Assembly (NCBI GenBank): GCA_024686055.1
Contig: JAIBDV010000070.1
Coordinates: 1-10,152, forward strand
Direction: 5' to 3'
Length of the DNA: 10,152 nucleotides
DNA from: Neptuniibacter sp.
GTDB lineage: Bacteria; Pseudomonadota; Gammaproteobacteria; Pseudomonadales; Balneatricaceae
Made by a program: the position numbers and the translations under genes. Positions 6,638 through 10,152 of this stretch are shown here, piece by piece. Within the stretch, counting starts at the first letter, position 1, and each line of letters begins with the position of its first letter. The notes under the pieces were generated by a model, which was given only the letters and a program-made list of their open reading frames with translations, was not told the origin of the DNA and searched no databases.

Positions 6638-6829
6638 TGTACTCGCCCCTTTAAGACACCTGTAACATGGCCGTTAAGACAATATCCCTGACCTGTCGTT
6701 CGCACAGAAAGCCAGCAATTACAGGTACAAAGTGAGCATATTATGGTGTCCACACCGAAAAGAACGAAGCCCAATGAGCCCGGTTCATCCCATCATGCAA
6801 GATTTGATGGCCATCTACCCCGTTAGCCC
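6638..6829. other. Divergent intergenic region upstream of the cytochrome and cobalamin operon
   Basis: This is the cytochrome-side part of a 493-nt stretch without a gene; the rest is promoter, riboswitch and leader. The only structure noted here is a short inverted repeat, GGTGT-CC-ACACC at 6745-6756, about 110 nt before the cytochrome start. It could be an operator. No convincing promoter hexamers were found for the cytochrome gene, and short ORFs here lack ribosome binding sites. Confidence 0.3.
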
Positions 6830-6857
6830 TTGCCCCTTACCACCACCCTGCTAGAAT
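6830..6857 (+). promoter_or_regulatory. Sigma-70 extended -10 promoter of the cobalamin uptake operon
   Basis: A TTGCCC -35 at 6830-6835 is followed after 16 bases by TAGAAT at 6852-6857. TGC directly precedes the -10, giving an extended -10 element. Transcription would start near 6864-6866, exactly at the 5' edge of the cobalamin riboswitch, and this position strengthens the call. Confidence 0.65.
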
Positions 6858-6865
6858 CCTCGCCG

Positions 6866-7050
6866 CTTAAGGTGCCTGGCGGTGATGCCGCCGGGTTAAA
6901 CGGGAAGCCAGCTAATCTGGCGCTGCCCCCGCAACGGTAATTGAGCCTGGCCACTGTAAATACCACTGTGCGTTGTCATGGGAAGGTGCACTGGCCGCCG
7001 CGTTTGTTGTAACGCGGCACTCATCAGCCCGGAGACCGGCCTTGGCAGTC
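6866..7050 (+). ncRNA. Cobalamin (B12) riboswitch
   Basis: The leader carries the conserved elements of the cobalamin riboswitch in order. The 5' GGTGCC at 6871-6876 is followed by GGGTTAAACGGGAAGCC starting at 6893, then by GCTGCCCCCGCAACGGTAA at about 6923-6941, a TGGGAAGG segment at about 6979-6986, and the B12 box AGCCCGGAGACCGGCC at 7026-7041. TGCC near the 5' end can pair with GGCA just after the B12 box to close the outer helix. By family it binds adenosylcobalamin or a related corrinoid and lowers expression of the downstream genes. The boundaries are approximate to about ten bases. Confidence 0.93.
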
Positions 7051-7092
7051 ATCTTCCAGCATGCGGGCGGCGTGTTTCGGGCGAAATCGTTC

Positions 7093-7128
7093 AGGTGACA
7101 CCCCCTTATTCAAGTCTGGAGTTCACCT
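7093..7128 (+). promoter_or_regulatory. Possible RBS-sequestering hairpin (riboswitch expression platform)
   Basis: AGGTGA at 7093-7098 can pair with TCACCT at 7123-7128. The enclosed segment holds the btuB Shine-Dalgarno GGAG (7118-7121), which can also face the C-run at 7101-7105. No T-run follows, so control by blocking ribosome access is more likely than transcription termination. The pairing is seen by eye; its stability was not computed. Confidence 0.45.
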
Positions 7129-7130
7129 TA

Positions 7131-9047
7131 ATGTCGAGTACACCCCGCTATTCCTCCCTGCTGTGCGCAGCATTAATTGCCATCCCGGCTGGCGTTGCCA
7201 GCGCGACAAGCCTGCAGAGCAACCCATTGATTGTCACCGCCAGCGTTACCGGGATCGAGGCCGAGAAACTGGGCCGCGCCTGGACGGTGATTGATGGCGC
7301 GCAACTAGAACAGCAGCAAATCCGTTATGTCAGCGATGCCCTGCGCCAGGTGCCAGGGCTGGCCGTTTCACGGGCCGGGTCAGCAGGCGGGCTGACTCAG
7401 GTGCGGGTACGTGGCGGTGAAGCCAACCATGTATTGCTGCTGATTGATGGCATGGAAGTGTCGGAGGCCGGTGAAGGTGAATATGATCTGTCGGCATTGC
7501 AGGTCAGTAATATTGCGCGCATCGAAGTTCTGCGCGGCCCGCAGAGTGCATTCTGGGGTTCAAACGCCAGCTCCGGGGTGATCAATATCATCACCCGAGG
7601 CGGCAGCAATGCCGAGCCGCAGGTCAGCCTGAGTTCCGAGCTGGGCTCCGATCAGACCCGCCAGCTGGGGCTGGCACTGCGTGGTGGCAGCCCGGCGCTG
7701 GATTACAGCCTGTCGGGCGCGTTGCGACGCAGTGACGGACTGAATATCTCCGATTTTGGCAGCGAAGAAGACGGTGACAACAACCGGACCCTGCAGGGCC
7801 GGGTTCGCTTTGCGCTGTCGGATCAGCTCGACCTCAGCCTCAACAGCCGTTATGTGAACCGTGCTTCGGATAATGATGATCAGGATTTCGCCTACCCGGC
7901 AACGGCGACGCAGGGTCGGGTAATCGATAGCCTCAGCGATACGGCCACCCGTGAGTGGGCGAACAGCCTGCGGCTGGACTGGCAGCAAGGCCCGCTGGCG
8001 CAGCAGTTCAAACTGGAACATAACCGCAATGACCGCCGTGGCCAAAACGGTTTTGGCCCCTCAGGCAGTGATTCCAGCCGTCAGAAACTGGCCTACCAGC
8101 TCAGTTATGATTTTGACTCGGCCAGTGCCAGCCATCAGCTTAGCGGTGGCATCGAGCATGAACGGGAACAATATCGCAACACGGCACCAGCCTCACCGGA
8201 CCAGGTCGGCACCCGTAAGCGCGCTCTGACCGGCTATATAATGCAGTATCAGGGTGACTATTATGAGCGGCTGTTTATCAACGCCGCCGCCCGGCTGGAT
8301 AATAACGACCAGTTCAAGGACAGTCGCACCTTCAGCCTGTCTGCGGCCTGGCGGCTGAACGATGCCGGGCTGAAGCTGCACAGTTCGGTGGGCACCGGGG
8401 TAACTAACCCGACTTTCTCAGAGCAGTTCGGTTATTCGCCGAGTTTTTACGTTGGCAACCCGAACCTCAAACCCGAACACAACACCAGCTGGGACCTGGG
8501 CCTGACCCTGCCACTGGCCAGCGACAGCAGCCTGGATATCAGCTGGTTTGAAGCGCGGCTGGAGGATGAGATCAGCACCGTTTATGACAGCAGTTTTATC
8601 GGCTCGCCGATCAACCGCGACGGTAACAGCCGTCGCCAGGGGCTGGAGGTTGCCTTCAATGGCCAGCTCAGCCCGCAGCTGTCAGCCACCGCCAGTTACA
8701 CCCAGCTGCTGGCCCAGGAGGCCAACGGTGTTGCCGAAGTCCGCCGCCCGCAGCACAGTGCCGCGCTGAACCTCAGCTATCAGCCTCAGCAAAGCCGCAG
8801 CCGCCTGTTCCTGAATACGGTTTACAATGGCAGCATGGATGATCTGGAATTTATCAGCGCCACGCCTGAAACACGGGTGAAGCTCAAACATTACTGGCTG
8901 GTTACCCTGGGGGCCGATTATCAGCTCAGTGATCGCTGGCAGCTGTATGGCCGGATCGAAAACCTGTTCGACCGCGAATATGAAGAGATCTTTGATCACA
9001 ACAGCCTGCCACGCACCTTTTATGCCGGTGCCCGCGCGCGGTTCTGA
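7131..9047 (+). CDS. btuB: BtuB-type TonB-dependent cobalamin receptor
   Basis: This 638-residue outer-membrane receptor is slightly longer than E. coli BtuB (614). The ATG at 7131 is chosen because GGAG lies nine bases upstream and a signal peptide follows. The longer frame reaching back to 6978 would be translated through the riboswitch and is rejected. Residues 1-25 are a Sec signal ending in ASA. A TonB box-like PLIVTAS sits at 32-38. The plug spans about 45-160, with DALRQVPGLAV, QVRVRGGEANHVLLLIDG and VLRGPQSAFWGSNASSGVIN, all typical of BtuB/FepA-type plugs. The rest is a 22-strand beta barrel ending in the aromatic-terminated YAGARARF, as outer-membrane assembly requires. It takes up cobalamin using TonB energy. 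The call as a B12 receptor, rather than a siderophore receptor, rests on the riboswitch and the binding-protein and permease genes that follow. Confidence 0.93.
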   Translation: MSSTPRYSSLLCAALIAIPAGVASATSLQSNPLIVTASVTGIEAEKLGRAWTVIDGAQLEQQQIRYVSDALRQVPGLAVSRAGSAGGLTQVRVRGGEANHVLLLIDGMEVSEAGEGEYDLSALQVSNIARIEVLRGPQSAFWGSNASSGVINIITRGGSNAEPQVSLSSELGSDQTRQLGLALRGGSPALDYSLSGALRRSDGLNISDFGSEEDGDNNRTLQGRVRFALSDQLDLSLNSRYVNRASDNDDQDFAYPATATQGRVIDSLSDTATREWANSLRLDWQQGPLAQQFKLEHNRNDRRGQNGFGPSGSDSSRQKLAYQLSYDFDSASASHQLSGGIEHEREQYRNTAPASPDQVGTRKRALTGYIMQYQGDYYERLFINAAARLDNNDQFKDSRTFSLSAAWRLNDAGLKLHSSVGTGVTNPTFSEQFGYSPSFYVGNPNLKPEHNTSWDLGLTLPLASDSSLDISWFEARLEDEISTVYDSSFIGSPINRDGNSRRQGLEVAFNGQLSPQLSATASYTQLLAQEANGVAEVRRPQHSAALNLSYQPQQSRSRLFLNTVYNGSMDDLEFISATPETRVKLKHYWLVTLGADYQLSDRWQLYGRIENLFDREYEEIFDHNSLPRTFYAGARARF

Positions 9048-9086
9048 TCCATCAAGCTCTGATCTAACAACCACAGGACGATCGTT

Positions 9087-10028
9087 ATCAGCCAGCACCG
9101 CCGCCCGCCGTCTATCAAAAGTCGGCTCAACCGCCTTGCCGGATGGCTGCTGTGCTGCCTGCTACCGGGGCTGAGCCTGGCCCAGACTCAAGCCCCGGTG
9201 CCCGCTCAGCGGGTGGTTTCGATCAACCTGTGTACCGATCAATACCTGTTACTGCTGGCTGACCCGGCCCAGATCCAGTCGATCAGCCACCTCGCCCAGC
9301 AACCCACTTTCAGCTATTACGCCGACCGGGCCCAGGCCCATCCCGCTAACAATGCCAGCCCGGAACAGGTGATTCACTACCAGCCGGATCTGATTCTGGC
9401 GGACCAGTTCAGCCACCGGGCCAGCAGCCAGCTGTTGCAAAAGCTGGGTTTTACCGTCGCCCGTTTTACCCATCCACAGAACCTTGATCAGGTGCAGCAA
9501 CAGCTGCTGAGACTGGGCACCCTGCTGGGCCAGCAGGCGCGGGCAACGCAGATCGTCCAGCAGATGCAGCAACAGCTTAGCCAGCTAAAAACAGCAGCAG
9601 ATACCGATCAGTCCGACATAACAGGTCCCTCGCTGCTACCCTATGCCCCCGGCGGCTTTACTCAAGGCCCGCAGACCCTCACCGGTGAGCTAATCCGGCT
9701 GGCGGGCTGGCGTAATGCCGCTGCCACACTGGGGATTGAGCACTATGGACGGCTGGACCTGGAGCAGCTGCTACAACTGGCTCCGCTGGCGCTGATCGAT
9801 ATGCCCACTACTGCCGACAGCCATTCGATGGCGGAACAGCTGTTGCAACACCCAGTGATTAAGCAGGCTGCCCGACCCCGTTACCGGCTAAGCCTGACAC
9901 CGCGATTATGGAGCTGCGGCGGGCCGATGCTGATCGAAGCGATTCAGCAGCTGCGCGATGAGCGCCTGCGTATCGAACAGCTGGAGCGGTTACCCGCTGC
10001 TAACCCGACCACTGTGCAGGAGCCCTGA
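9087..10028 (+). CDS. btuF: BtuF-like periplasmic cobalamin-binding protein (non-standard start)
   Basis: This is a periplasmic binding protein of the helical-backbone metal receptor type (Peripla_BP_2). After the signal comes RVVSINLCTDQYLLLL, then a DLILADQF segment, a long helical linker (LDQVQQQLLRLGTLLG) and the second lobe (GGFTQGPQTLTGELIRLAGW, then LIDMP). The first standard start codon in frame is a GTG at 9198, but that would remove an obvious signal peptide encoded just upstream: a basic RRPPSIKSRLNR, the hydrophobic LAGWLLCCLLPGLSLA and a likely cleavage before QT. The frame is open back to a TGA at 9060-9062 and contains no ATG, GTG or TTG. AGGA at 9075-9078 is eight bases from an ATC at 9087, taken here as the start, giving 313 residues. 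It would carry cobalamin from BtuB to the inner-membrane permease, whose ATG overlaps its stop. The cargo is inferred from the operon. Confidence 0.85.
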   Translation: MSQHRRPPSIKSRLNRLAGWLLCCLLPGLSLAQTQAPVPAQRVVSINLCTDQYLLLLADPAQIQSISHLAQQPTFSYYADRAQAHPANNASPEQVIHYQPDLILADQFSHRASSQLLQKLGFTVARFTHPQNLDQVQQQLLRLGTLLGQQARATQIVQQMQQQLSQLKTAADTDQSDITGPSLLPYAPGGFTQGPQTLTGELIRLAGWRNAAATLGIEHYGRLDLEQLLQLAPLALIDMPTTADSHSMAEQLLQHPVIKQAARPRYRLSLTPRLWSCGGPMLIEAIQQLRDERLRIEQLERLPAANPTTVQEP

Positions 10029-10152
10029 TGTCTGTGTTTTCTCCCCGCCCTACCTCGCTCTACTTCAGCCTGGGGCTGATGCTGCCGATTCTGTCGCTGA
10101 CCTCCCTGAGCCTGGGAAGCAGCCGGTTCCCGCTGGAACAGGCGCTGGCTGA
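10028..10152 (+). CDS. btuC: BtuC-like FecCD-family ABC transporter permease (partial, N-terminus only)
   Basis: The ATG at 10028 shares its A with the TGA stop of the binding-protein gene (TGATG), so the two are translationally coupled. Only 41 codons are visible. They show a short polar start (MSVFSPRPTS) and then a hydrophobic segment (LYFSLGLMLPILSLTSLSLG) that looks like the first membrane span of a FecCD-type permease. Identity rests mainly on its position after a BtuF-like gene. The gene continues beyond the window, where a BtuD-type ATPase would be expected. Confidence 0.75.
   Translation, partial: MSVFSPRPTSLYFSLGLMLPILSLTSLSLGSSRFPLEQALA

Noticed and set aside
6978..7130. N-terminal extension of BtuB upstream of 7131
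   Set aside because: The stretch is riboswitch and leader sequence. The signal peptide begins at the ATG at 7131, which has its own Shine-Dalgarno.
7560..8045. Minus-strand open frame (161 codons) and other antisense frames within btuB
   Set aside because: These are by-products of the GC-rich btuB coding sequence; no ribosome binding sites or domains were seen.

Overview
The window looks like a chromosomal segment of a free-living, probably marine or aquatic gammaproteobacterium. The evidence is the moderately high GC content, Shine-Dalgarno-led genes, an ECF sigma factor with a small zinc-binding anti-sigma protein, a periplasmic c-type cytochrome, and a TonB receptor plus BtuFC-type cobalamin uptake operon under a B12 riboswitch. 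The genus cannot be read from the sequence. No mobile element, CRISPR array, tRNA or rRNA was seen.

Layout. (1) 1-3442, minus strand, read from right to left: an ECF-like sigma-70 factor, a 64-residue zf-HC2 anti-sigma factor, a radical SAM/Cys-rich protein of the ArsS family, and a large fusion of a VTT (TVP38/TMEM64) membrane domain to a mercuric-reductase-like flavoprotein, which runs off the left edge. The sigma and anti-sigma genes overlap. The ArsS-like and fusion genes are 20 nt apart. Between the two pairs lies a 127-nt gap with an AT-rich tract and a plausible ECF-type promoter, which suggests that the sigma factor controls the enzyme pair. (2) 3541-3783, minus: a small predicted membrane protein with a strong ribosome binding site. 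(3) 3983-4903, plus: a PhyH-family Fe(II)/2-oxoglutarate dioxygenase. It is separated by a strong, probably bidirectional hairpin terminator from (4) 4986-5573, minus: a secreted Gly/Ser/Asn/Gln-rich protein of unknown function. Upstream of that, also on the minus strand, is (5) 5699-6637: an exported di-haem c-type cytochrome with a duplicated haem domain and a small C-terminal beta domain. (6) 6830-10152, plus: an extended -10 promoter, a cobalamin riboswitch, btuB, a btuF-like binding protein and the start of a btuC-like permease.

How the genes work together. The right-hand operon is a coherent cobalamin import system: an outer-membrane receptor, a periplasmic carrier and an inner-membrane permease, repressed by cobalamin through the leader RNA. 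The left-hand cluster is the least understood part. It joins a regulatory sigma/anti-sigma pair to a radical SAM enzyme of a family tied to arsenosugar synthesis and to a membrane-anchored pyridine nucleotide-disulfide oxidoreductase. No arsM, arsR or other arsenic gene is visible, so the arsenic link is by family only.

The most notable oddity is that the btuF-like gene has no ATG, GTG or TTG in a position that would include its obvious signal peptide. An ATC codon spaced correctly from a Shine-Dalgarno sequence is the best visible start.
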